From Cyathus striatus (lineage: Eukaryota > Basidiomycota > Agaricomycetes > Agaricales > Nidulariaceae): DNA of 64,000 nucleotides. Every line of letters starts with the position of its first letter. Position 1 is the first letter of the stretch. Made by a program: the position numbers and the translations under genes. The stretch is taken from positions 1,922,001 to 1,986,000 of the forward strand of contig JAOVFP010000022.1 in the NCBI GenBank assembly GCA_025738555.1. The letters are read 5' to 3'. The notes below the pieces were generated by a model that had not been told where the DNA came from, ran no database searches, and saw only the letters and a program-made list of their open reading frames with translations. Below, piece by piece: positions 33,818-44,970 of this stretch.

Positions 33818-34791
33818 AGTTAATTGTACATTAGTTGGAACTTGGAAGAGTTTGGGAGACTCGGTGGGGTAGAAAATTTGAAGCTTGCCTGTGCGTGGTG
33901 CCATTGTTAGTCGAAATTCAAATAAATCTTAATATTCAGCTTTCAAGTACCCGGGTGCGATTGGAAGAACGCAGTGTTTACCATGGACCACATTTAAAAT
34001 AAATGATGCATTTGATGTTCTAAAAATGAGATTGAACGTGTGGAGAATTCCGAATCGTTGAGTTAGTGGGCTGGCTTGCGCGACGCCTTGAACCTGTCAA
34101 GAATCGTGATTAGAGTATAACTGAAAGGAAAGAGACAAAAAGAGCTCGTGAGATATAACTAGAATAAGTGGGGTGTATGAGAGAGTGTAGTACTGGTGGA
34201 CATTGAAATATTGACCCGTAGAGATAATGTCAATGAACTTCATGAAGGGCTCGGTTGGGGCTCGGGATATGGAAGGAACATGATTCAGACTCCGAAGGCT
34301 CTGACTGGCCGCTCAAGTCGGCATTTCAAATTTGGCCTCCAGCTATGTCAACTTGCATACGTATACCGTATACGCTCCTCTGCTTCTGCTTTCAGAAGTT
34401 CTTTCCTTTACACCACAAACAATTGTTTCCTCCCGAACACTACTTTTTCCATAAATACAGGGATAAGTATATCTAAAATCCTAGAGCGGCAGTATTCTAG
34501 ATCATAGTGACTGTCAGCCTCAGGTCAGCCTCCAACGTCACTAGACATTGAAAAGTTGACAGCTGAGTTCTTCAATCTAGCTACTTACTACCATAGTCTA
34601 AATCTCAATCGTATCTGCCGTGTTAATGATTAAACAATGGGAAATTGAAATGATAACCTCCCTATAGTCCTAGCTGACTTAACACGACAAATACAAGCTG
34701 TAACATGTAAAGTGCTGTTTAAGCTATGATTCAATTACTTATGAACATCTCGTTCGAAGTTAAACTCAGGCTCCTTCCACTCGCATCCAGA
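33818..34791. other. Spacer between convergent dehydrogenase genes
   Basis: About 1 kb between the stops of dehydrogenases 1 and 2. A 103-codon plus-strand ORF (34196-34507) has no recognisable features; nothing else was found. Confidence 0.35.
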
Positions 34792-36151
34792 TCAATTTCT
34801 AGCAAAAACTCTGATCACGACCTTTCCAACATGTTTCTGGGATTCAAGATGTGCGTACGCCTGAACTGCTTGCTCGAACGGGAAAACTCGGTCGACCACT
34901 GGACGCGTTTCTTCTGGATTAGCCGTAATCAAGCGATTCATATCCTGGAACCTGAGTAGCGGAGAATCTCAGTTTTTCGAACATGAAAAGGCCTTAAAAC
35001 ATACTGTGTAAGAGAACCTACGTAGATCCCATGTATAGCAATGGCCTTGCTGATAATTGGAAAGACGACATTCCTGTCGCCAGTTTCGAGGTCTGTCGAA
35101 ATGGCACCAACAAGTGAAATGGAGCCTCCAACGCGAACGGCGTTAATTGACCGCAAAAGTGTCCTGTCGCCACCGACCTCGACAATGTGATCGACTCCCC
35201 TGCCATTTGTCTACACCTTTGGTGAGGTTGTGCCACATTAATTAGTAGCTTGTACGCACAATTTTCTTGACTTCTTCGTCCCAGTTGGGCGTCTTATTGT
35301 AGTTAATTAGGTGTTTCGCACCAAGCTTAGCCGCCATCTCTAATTTATTGTCGCTCGATGAAGTTACGATTACGATCGCACCAGAAGCAACAGCGAACTG
35401 AAGTGCGAAAATAGATACACCGCCTGTTCCCTGCACAAGAACATATTCTCCTGCCTTCAGAGGGTTGCTAGTGCCAAGGAGAGCATTGTATGCGGTCACG
35501 GCTGCGCAACTGGACATGGTGAGTATGAAAGAGCTTCAGCTGCCTTGCATATACTCACGGTAATGTAGAAGCTTCCTCATAGGACAAGTGTTCGGGAATG
35601 TGGACGAGGGACTAAGATGGGTCAGATATGGTTATGAGTTTTAGTACTGGCACATACGTGAGCTGGGAACGTCCTGTACTCAGTCAAAACTCCAGGCAAC
35701 TGAGCTCCCAAAGTCTTCATTGTCCTGGGATTGACGTCTCCGAAGATGTGACCGATCACGAAGTTGGCGCATGCCCTATCTCCTACCTTCCAGTCCTTAA
35801 CGTCGTCACCCACCGCAACGATCTCTCCAGCTACATCGGAGAGAGGAACGAATCCTTGCTCAGGGAGTCTACATATGTCTTGTATAAAGACTTCTAATTT
35901 TGAATTTCAAAGAAAGAACACGTACTCTGTAGGATAGGCCCTTCCCGCGATCATTAAATCACGATATTGCAGCGACACGGCGTGAATCTTAACAAGGACC
36001 TCATTTGTGTGTGGCTGCTCGATATTTTTCTCTTTCAGGACTAGATTATTGTAAGAACCAAGCTGCAGGGTGGTTAAAAAAGTTCATGGAGTACGGTGAG
36101 TTTTCTGACCTGGGTATACTGGTATTCTCGAGTTACTGATGGATAAGACAT
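34792..36151 (-). CDS. MDR-family dehydrogenase 2, intact
   Basis: This paralog of dehydrogenase 1 has the same seven-exon layout. It starts [14 protein letters not shown] at 36151 and ends [19 protein letters not shown]...ARN at 34792-34794. The dinucleotide-binding motif [12 protein letters not shown] and the substrate-domain segment [19 protein letters not shown] are intact, and every splice border I checked is GT..AG in the right phase. The protein is about 350 residues, probably cytosolic. The Cys of PCSD in copies 1 and 3 is Leu here (PLSD). Its distinct role is unknown; tandem copies often diverge in substrate or expression. Confidence 0.88.
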
Positions 36152-36374
36152 AGTGGCTACTACGTGAAGTATGTGATTTATGTCAAAGGACGATAGTGCT
36201 TTAAGGTGGTATTTTGAAATTTCAGTTCATTTATGTGAGTTCCCGTCAGAGTGTATCATCGACATTTCCAAAATTCTCCGTTTGACCCGGCATTTCAATG
36301 ACAAACATAGCTGAAGTCCACTTCAGACGGTCTCAATCATTCTAATTTTCCGGTTTAAAGGAAGCCATATCGGT

Positions 36375-36742
36375 CAATCCTTGATAATACTCACGCTTCT
36401 TGTTGATGCTTAAAACTATGAAGTTCAAGTAAGCAGTCCTTTATTACTCCGAGACAAGGAGGAGCGCTTATTGATCTAGTGCAGCAGTCGATGGTGGAAT
36501 ACAGCTGGTGATTACGAATGCACCACAACTTGCAGAGCATACATTGGTAAGTCACTTGATAATACTTCAATTCTTCTCGTCGATGCTTAACACTTGCTTA
36601 CGAAATTCAAGTACAATGAAGATCTCGGATCTCTATTACTCCGAGACCAAGAGGAGCGCTTATTGATCTAGTCACTAGTGTAATAGGCAGAGGAATAAAG
36701 CGGATGATTACAAATGCACCGCAACTTGCTAGAGCATACACC
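36375..36742. repeat. Imperfect tandem duplication in the dehydrogenase 2-3 spacer
   Basis: Two units of about 185 bp (roughly 36375-36545 and 36550-36742) share CTTGATAATACT, TTATTACTCCGAGAC and GGAGCGCTTATTGATCTAGT, with several substitutions and small indels between them. The units lie upstream of dehydrogenase 2 and downstream of dehydrogenase 3. Confidence 0.7.
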
Positions 36743-36771
36743 AGCTCCTTCCACTCGCGTCCGAATCAATT

Positions 36772-38157
36772 TCAAACAGAAACTCTGATAACAACCTTTC
36801 CAACGTGTTTCTGGGATTCAAGATGAGCGAAAGCTTGAAGTGCTCGCTCGAACGGGAATACTTGATCGACCACAGGGCGCGTTGCTTCTGGGTTAGCTGT
36901 GATCAAGCGATTCATACCCCGGAACCTGGTTGATGGGAAAAATTAGATCTCGGGCCTTCTGGGCACGATAAGGCATCAAAACATACTGTGTAACAGAACC
37001 AATGTAGATCCCACGTATCGCAATGGCCTTGCTGATAATTGGGAAGACGACATTACTATCGCTGTTTTCAAGCTCTTTCGCGATGGTACCAACAAGTGAA
37101 ATGGAACCTCCAACGCGGACGGCGTTAATCGACCGTAACAATGTCTTGTCGCCACCGACCTCGATAACACGGTCGACCCCCCTGCCATTCGTCTAAATCA
37201 TCGGTGAATATATCACAGCGTAAGTTAAAGGCTAGCACTTACAATTTTCTTGACTTCTTCGTCCCACTGAGGCGTCTTATTGTAATTAATAAGATGTTTG
37301 GCACCAAGTTTAGCTGCCATCTCTAATTTTTTGTCAATCAACGAAGTTATGATTACGATCGCACCAGAAGCAACAGCGAACTGAAGTGCGAAAATAGATG
37401 CACCGCCTGTTCCCTGCACAAGAACATAGTCTCCTGCCTTGAGAGGATTGCTAGTAGCTCCAGTTAGAGCATTATATGCTGTCACGGCTGCGCCACTGGA
37501 CACGGTTAGCCATGGAAGAGCTTCGATTGTCTTGCATCTACTTGCGGCAATGTGGAGGCTTCCTCATAGGACAAATGTTCAGGAATGTGGACAAGGGACT
37601 ATAGTATGTTGGATATAAATTATTATATGATTATGAACGCCAGGACTGGTACATACGTGAGCTGGGAATGTCCTGTACTCAGTCAAAACTCCAGGTAATT
37701 GAATTCCCAAGATTCTCATAATCTTGGGATCGACATCTCCGAAGATGTGACCGATCACGAAGTTGGCGCATACTCTGTCTCCCACCCTCCAGTCCTTAAC
37801 GTCGTCACCCATCGCGACGATTTCTCCAACCATGTCAGAGCAAGGAACGTATCCTTGTTCAGCGACTCTACATATTTCTTGTGTAAGGACTTCTAATTTC
37901 GAATTTCGAAGATACAGTACGTACTCCGTAGGAAAGGTTCCTTTCGAGATCATCAAATCAAGATATTGCAACGATACGGCGTGGACCTTAACGAGGATCT
38001 CATTTGCGTGTGGCCGCTCAACCTTTTTCTCTTTCAGGACTAGGTTATTGTACGAGCCAAGCTACGAGTTGAATGGTTAATATGTAACTTTATGCGGCTC
38101 GATAATCTTTCAGACCTACGTGTATTGGTACTCCCGAGCTACTGAAGGATGAGACAT
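36772..38157 (-). pseudogene. MDR-family dehydrogenase 3, early stop codon
   Basis: Same layout as paralogs 1 and 2, with all exons recognisable from MSHPSVAREYQYT (38157) to [17 protein letters not shown] (stop 36772-36774). Codon 14 is TAG (38116-38118) where both paralogs have CAG, directly before the first intron, so the normal start would give a 13-residue peptide. One intron (after [11 protein letters not shown]) has GC instead of GT at its donor (GCAAGT), which is an accepted minor class. Everything downstream is open, including [12 protein letters not shown] (one V changed to A). It is either a very young pseudogene or uses a different first exon or start. Confidence 0.75.
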
Positions 38158-38434
38158 ACTAGTGGCTATTATGTGGATAAAGGCGGATTATGTCAAAGGA
38201 GGATAGAGATTTGAGGTGGTGTCTTCAGTCTATTTATGTGAGTTCCTATCGCCTATCATTTTCCTAGTCTCGCTTTGCCATATCTAAGTAGTAAGTGACC
38301 GTTTGATAGTATGACAGTACATATTCTTCCTGTTGGTGCATAATAGCTTGAATAACACTTCCGGAAAAAGGTTCGTTGTGGGATAGAATTAAGATATGTC
38401 ATATAATAGCGTAAATGCGTGCTAATCTTCGTAA
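38158..38434. other. Spacer upstream of the tRNA gene
   Basis: Less than 300 bases between the dehydrogenase 3 start and the tRNA; no feature recognised. Confidence 0.3.
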
Positions 38435-38517
38435 GGGCACTTGGCACAGTGGTAGCGCGCATGCTTCGCATCAAGGTGATATGCATGAGGTCGAGAGTTC
38501 AATCCTCTCAGTGTCCA
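38435..38517 (+). tRNA. tRNA-Ala (anticodon CGC) with an 11-nt intron
   Basis: The acceptor stem GGGCACT pairs with AGTGTCC (one G-U). The D loop has AGTGGTA. The anticodon stem CATGC/GCATG encloses TTCGCA with anticodon CGC at 38467-38469, and the T arm is GAGAG-TTCAATC-CTCTC. A canonical 3'-of-anticodon intron fits at 38471-38481. One D-stem pair is A-C. A TTTT stretch follows at 38519-38522 as Pol III terminator. It reads GCG alanine codons. Confidence 0.9.
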
Positions 38518-38522
38518 TTTTG

Positions 38523-41500
38523 GATGGAAGGAGTGCCTGTTTTTGTCCGGAGTGGAACTAACAGTGTCGTAATTAAACTGCCTGCCCCACTATTAAACTT
38601 ATCTCGTTAAATGTTGTTATTTTTTGATTCAGCCTTGATAAGTTCTAAATGTGGATGAGAGAACTACTCCGTTCCGTAGGTAATTATTTAAGTATGATTG
38701 ATACTGTCTCATGGTCTTGCGAATGTATACAAGAACTGAGTGTATGGGAGAAGCAGAGAAGCAAGTCACTTAATCCTATCGTATTGGATAGTTACATTCT
38801 CCGAGGGTTTATAATGATGATAAGATTCTTTTAACTCCCTTTTAAACGCGAGCAATCAGGAGCAATCCGATAAGTACTATTCTTCAGTGCCTCACTTGAT
38901 GTAGTAGGAACTGAACCCTACATAAGCTCACTATCTCCGACTCCCGAGGTGCACATGCGTTCCTTAAGCTCACTCCCGCTCAACCTCGTAAAGCGTTACT
39001 GCTACTGTACATTTCCCAGTTTGAGTTGAGCAATTTTAATGCAATATCTGCGTCTTCATTCTAGGTCAGTAGCCACAGCAGACTATTTTTACCTTGATCG
39101 CCGTTGAAGCTCACATGTTTAACTCTCTTTCTATATTCAAAATAGAACACATTCTCACTGCATTACTTGTCTCTCCCACCTTTGAAAGCTACACGTAAAG
39201 AGCGGATGGCTTCAAGTTAGATCGTATGACTAGTAGTATTCGTTTCGACAAAGCGGCTATGAAGGTTTAATGTTGCGCATTAGATCAAATAATAGCCATC
39301 CTCGTACAGTGTTGGTAATATTGGTGGGGCAAGGACTAAGAACGATCATACTCTGAACAGCAATTTGGTGAAGATGGTAATTGAACCATCACACGGTTCG
39401 ATGCATTATACCAAACTGAACATATGGAACACGCACGTAGCAGATGCTGTAGAATGGAAGTTCCATACTTGTGGTTCACTGATGGAAACTATTATGTGTG
39501 AGTCGTGAGTATGCGAGTTGCAACGATGTTCCCTCGCCCTTTCTCTCTCTTTCCTCGTGAAGAAGGAGGTGAGATGGCGTGCTCTGGCAGGAGTAGAGAG
39601 GGATTAGCATGTAAAGCTAAAACTTAGCCTTAAAGGCTTGTTCATCATTTCCGATTCATGTGCTTGTTAACAGTGCGGGTATAGAACGATAATTACCTGG
39701 AGCTGGTACCTTCATGTTACAAGTCTACTTCACAATCAAATTTTAACAAAGTAAATATGTACGATAAAAACTTATCTGCACCACTGTCATGATGTAAGCT
39801 TCCGAGATAAACGCTGGGTAAACGCTTTCATACTGCGCCTAGAATAATAATCAAAGATGCGATAGAAATAAAATAGGGTTCTCTCACATTGTGGACAAGT
39901 ATCTTCTATGTTTAGTTGCGGTGAGTTCGAAGTAAGTCTTCAGAAGGTTGAAAGCGATCCTTCTGACTATTTAGTGACGCTGCCGATGTATGACATGACA
40001 TCGTGAGTGCTGGTTCAAATTTGGACGGTCGCCGTCCGCGGCTGTTCAAGGAGCTGTTTTGGCAACGTCGCATACAATACACAGCGCTGAAGCATGCATC
40101 GCTATGAAGGGACGATGAAGCGCAATGTGAGAAGGAAACCATGCCGTAAGTAAAACGACTGCGAACGTTAACACGATGCATGGCTTGGGATTAGCTTGGG
40201 AATTGCTGCCACCCGTCGGGTTGGGCGGCTTGTGGAAACAAATCCATGCAAGTAGAAATAACCCGGGCACGACAAAAAGTGCAGGACGCCTGCTGGCAGC
40301 GGCTAAGGTGAACAGTTGCAATATCACAGCGGATACACATAACTTCATTCTTGCCGTCATCAATGAAAAAATGAAGCGGGAAGGCTCCAACTTGCGACGT
40401 TTTCACAGGAATTATAATAGCTAGACCAAGGTTACTAGTGTGGGTAACCCGAACACATAGCATCACTATCGTGGATTTTTAGCAACGTCCATAGAGGAAT
40501 CCTGTGAGAACTTGGAAAAGTTATAGCTTTTGGAATGAGAGACCTGTAGAAGATTTGGGACAGCCACAGACGACCAGCATTTGATTTTTTGAGACGGTGA
40601 TGCTGCGATGATGGCTCCGGTTAGAAGCCGAAAAAGAAGCTATCGGCTTTTGGAGTGTGGGCGGGTGATTAATTAGGTAGCCGTGGATAATAGGCCTGAG
40701 TAACCGGATTGGATCTTTTCATCTGTTTATTTTCTCCCACACGCCTGTCGCAACTTTGAAACAAAGAATCCCAAGAACCTCAGGTTCAAAGTCCTAGCCT
40801 GTCAATTTATTGCGTGAAATATTAACTGCACTCACATTCACAAAGCCAAGAGAAACCACTCAAATACCTTAGCTTGGTCCTGAAAGACTAGAACTTCAGG
40901 TGTGTATGTATGTACAAGTCGTTATGTTATTTCACAAAACACATTTTCGCATGCACCGGAGATTGGATCCCGCCGCAATAGTTGCAATATTCGATGACCA
41001 CGGACCAATATGTTCTCTCTATTTTGCTGATAATGGGCCGAGCATCCGATGATGGTGGGTCCCGTTTCAAGACCTTATGTTATACTCCAGTCTTCTCCCT
41101 ACACACGTTACATAACTTGTTCACTGCGACAGAGAACACATGAGCGACGGCTTGGCAAAAGAACGGTAGCAGAGGGGACTCATGAATGTGCAATTGTATG
41201 TGCGCCTGCTGGCAGTGTTACGCCGCCCAAAGCTGTCAAGAGAAAATGACGCGGGAAAACGTCGATTAGGGATAATCCATTCAACTTGTATGCGCTTCTC
41301 CCCACCTCCCTCCTTTATTCAACCTATTTTGGCAAGCACTCTCTCACTCTCTTTGTGCGATGAAATGAAAATGCCGTACATGTGTTCTTCCGCGTGCTGA
41401 GCAGTTCTCTTGTGTATTGAGAAACTCCTGACGGAAGCTGGAAATAAAGGTCAGCAGCATCGTGTATCAGTACATATCCGTGTCTGTGCATGCAGGATGT

Positions 41501-43460
41501 ATCTGCATGACCCTGATGAATCATCATACAAGAGATGTATACTCCAAGAAATGAGGTAGACGTAAATACACCGTCGGTGTGAAAATGCATTCATCATGCA
41601 TATATCCCATTCCTAGGGATAATGAAGGTGAGAGCAGTGAGAGGGGGAACGGAGACAAGGCGAATCTTTCATAAACGTAAAAAACCTGAACGAATTCACA
41701 TCGCTGTCAAGATGTTCAGTTGAGGTTGGACTGCTGCTGATGATCGTCTCTATCGCAAGGAAGTTCCATCCGATTAGTTGATTTCATTCCAGGGTGTTTA
41801 CAGCACGCAGAGTATCGCAAGTGCGATGAGAATTTACCTTCCATCGATGTAAGACCTAAGAATAAGTTGTAGGTGGAGTATGGCAGGTATCTCGTTAACC
41901 GCCGAGGAACAAAGAAAAAGGTAAAGAAAAGGGTTTTGTCTAACTGAGTATGGACATACATACCTCAAGGCTTGCGGAGACAGAACGTGCGGGAGAAAAA
42001 GTACCAGGGCCCAGGGGGACCTACTGACTTTCAATGGGTGGCACAAGCGGACCGTAGTGGAAGTGAACGTGAACATCGACAGCCACAAACAGCGGGAAGA
42101 GTGATAGCCTGAACTAGCCGCCCAGTACTCCGTCCGTCGTCATAAGCTCGATCATGATCATGAATCCTCCCACTTTCAAAATACCTGCGAACGGACAAAT
42201 TGCGGGGGAATATCGCAGGGCATCTGCTAGATAACTATTTTCTACCTAGTGCAAGTGCCAGAAATACCATATCATCTCGCCCAACTGAGGGTATCTACCA
42301 TCGTGACTCAGATGATTCGACCAAGAAAGAAAATAACTTGAGAGAAAAAGAGCAACAACAAAGATGATATGATATGATTGATTGTCAACGCTGCAGTGCA
42401 GCAAGGAAATGGTAATGCCTTCATCGTGTGTACAGGTAGCAAAGGCAAAGGACCGCACTTGTCCCACCAAGACAAGACCGAGTTCCGTGGTCGACGTGGG
42501 ATTCCGCTATCCCCCATCTGAACTTTGGACAGCTTTCCTGGGTAATTATCAGCTCTGGACCCGAATGTCAGCCTCCCCCCCAGTGGCTGAGCAACTGAGC
42601 GTTTGGATCAAGGTGGGGAGTGCTTGGTGCTGGGTGAAATTCCCATGAATGATGAAGGGCGTTCTCACGCGACGCCGTTGCTTCCCATGACACCGTCACA
42701 CCGACTTGTGTCAATTGGGGCTGGCCCCTGTGTTTCGAACAAAGGCAACCATTGTAGTGGTGTGCGTAAGGAGGTCACCAGCCACCCATTGTCATTTATT
42801 TTCCTTGCCTCAAGGTGCGCCAGAAGTTGCGGGTTGGGTAAAATGTCGAACGTGTGTTGATTGAAAATTTTTATATTCAATGCTGCGGTAAGTACGTTCC
42901 GTATAGGTAAAGTAAGTAATAAGTAATAATTGATTATAAGCGAGGAAATAAGGTATACTACTACGAGTCGAAAGGGTAGTAATAAAGCAGAAAAGGAAAG
43001 AAAAAAGAAATATGCACGATGATAAAAAATGTTGGCTGCTGCGTGAATACTATGGGCAATGATGGGAAATACAAATGCGGGGAGAAACAATTAGTACAAA
43101 GCGTAGTATCAAGTCCCAATAGATAGGGTGAGACTTTTCATGAAAGTAATTATGTCTGGCCTGATGGGTCCGCTGTGGGTGATGTCGTTTATGACAACAG
43201 AGCAACCAAGCGGAAAACAATGGATGAATAAATGCCCATTGGGAAAATCCGTGTGAAGAAACGTGCATTGGAATGGAACACGAAGATGCGTGGAGCAATG
43301 CAACAGAATTTTCGCTGCTAGGCGAAAAAGTATGCGGCGAGGGCTAACCCAGCGCGCGAAAAACACAAGCGGGGAGGAGTAAAATTCTCGGCGACAAGTC
43401 TCGCATAATAATTTTGCGGCTGACTTCCTGTCTGAGCGGGTCCTTTTTTCAATTCGGTGT
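38523..43460. other. About 5 kb without a supported gene
   Basis: Only short, unconserved-looking ORFs are present. Two minus-strand ORFs have some gene-like character: 40046-40390 (several hydrophobic stretches) and 42665-43090 (its last 60 residues are of mixed composition), but no domain, start context or splice pattern supports either. No repeats of note were recognised by eye. Confidence 0.35.
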
Positions 43461-44292
43461 TTACTCGAATTCATACTCCACAGCTACCGAGCAGGCTTCG
43501 TTCGCGCCCGCCGCTTTACCGTGTTGGAGCAGAGCTTGTTGAGTACCAAAGGACTTGTCGCATGCAGCGCAGGAGTGTGCGCCAAGGGAAATCATGCTAA
43601 CGTCGCTCAGCGACGATTGAGACCGCGACCGCTTAGAGGAGTGTGATAACTGGGGGAAAGAGCAAATAGGGGTCAGACGAATGCTCAACGAGGAAAGACG
43701 TTTCCTATACTCACGTTATCATCGTGCTCGCTGCTCATTTTCCGCTTGAGTGATGATGGGAGTATGGGTTCTATAGGGGGAGGAGATTAGCCTTTGTGAA
43801 TTGAAATCAGAATAGGAAACAAGTTGACATACCAGAGAATGAAGCACCCATATGAGCGGAAAAGTTCTCCCGCCATGCCAAAATACGCTTCATGCGCACC
43901 GAGTAGGTATCGGAGTTGTACTCGGGTCTGAGAGCAGACGAGTCCTCGCAGTCTTCTTCTTCGTCCGAGGAGCAGTAAGATGTGCAGACTTCTTCCTCCT
44001 CTTCGGAAGGGGCAGACTCGGAGTATTCCTCAGAGTAATCACAGGAGGAAGACGAGGAAGCCGAGCTTGATTCGATGGCAGAGCCAATGCGGCGAGGGGG
44101 TGGCGAGCACTCGACGAGCTGGATGACTTGGAGAGTATGTGGCTGGCGGAGGTAGAGTTGGTTTGAGCTGATAGGGGAAAGGGGTTGCTTGAGCTCCTGA
44201 TGTGATTGCTGGTGGTGGTGGTGGTGGATGAAGTCAGAGGAAGAGGCGACGGAGAGGGGCATGCGGATGGTTGTTGACTCGAAGTTGAGCAT
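43461..44292 (-). CDS. Small protein with acidic Ser-rich region and C2HC zinc-finger-like tail
   Basis: Three exons (43833-44292, 43715-43770, 43461-43649) join in frame. The proposed start is MLNFEST (44292); an ATG 50 codons upstream (44442) is open but adds only low-complexity sequence. The protein has a His run (FIHHHHHQQ), an acidic Ser/Glu tract (SAPSEEEEEVC, SSDEEEDCED), then MKRILAWRENFSAHMGASFSE, SLKRKMSSEHDDN, and a C-terminal CAACDKSFGTQQALLQH...CSVAVEYEFE. The Cys-x2-Cys-x12-His start is that of a C2H2 finger, but the next ligand is a Cys ten residues on. I recall similar conserved proteins from other Agaricomycetes; the function is unknown, possibly nuclear. Confidence 0.75.
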
Positions 44293-44970
44293 TGTGGAGG
44301 ACGGGGAGGAGGGGGGAGGGGACGGTGGCTGGGAGGGGGAGGAGGAGAGGACGAATTTATATTGTTTCGTGCGGTATTGGATGCACGTTAAGTATGATTT
44401 GGGTTGGGTTCTAGTCTGGGATGGCATTGGCATAGCCAGCACACAAATTCTGAAAGGGAAGCCAAGATCGATCCAAAAATGAATCTCAGATCAAGAAGCG
44501 AGATCCCATCCGTTGCGATTTCCCATGCCTTATTCGGGCGACAATCAAGATCCTTCTTATCGGATTCCATTCTTTCCTTTCTGGGTCTCATTCAAAGGAT
44601 TTCCCGCTAAGACGCTCTCCTTCTCTCTTTTTCTTTCTCATGGTGCAGATGCTTTCCATTCCCAGCCACACCCCTTCCTTTTCATCGATTTCTCATCCCG
44701 GGCGTCACCAACCCCCCGTCCATCTCCTTATATCTCCTTTGTGGGCAATCAACCAGCAATACCACCACTAGCCTCTCTCTTCCGTCCATATGTCTCATTA
44801 TCACCTAAATTCTCCGTCCAGTCGATAGATACCTAGTACCACGTAGATATATCACACCCTACGTTACAACAAAACACGCTCAGAATCATATGAGACAAAT
44901 TATACCCATGAGCCCATGAAACAGCCACCCAATCTCAGCCAGCGTGTCTCCAAAACCAAGGGTAATCAAA

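Noticed and set aside
40046..40390. Minus ORF with hydrophobic segments, possible membrane protein
   Set aside because: No recognised family, no upstream or downstream exons, and ordinary for chance ORFs of this size.
42665..43090. Minus ORF with a gene-like C-terminal half
   Set aside because: The N-terminal half looks like translated A/T-rich noncoding DNA and no splice model supports an exon.
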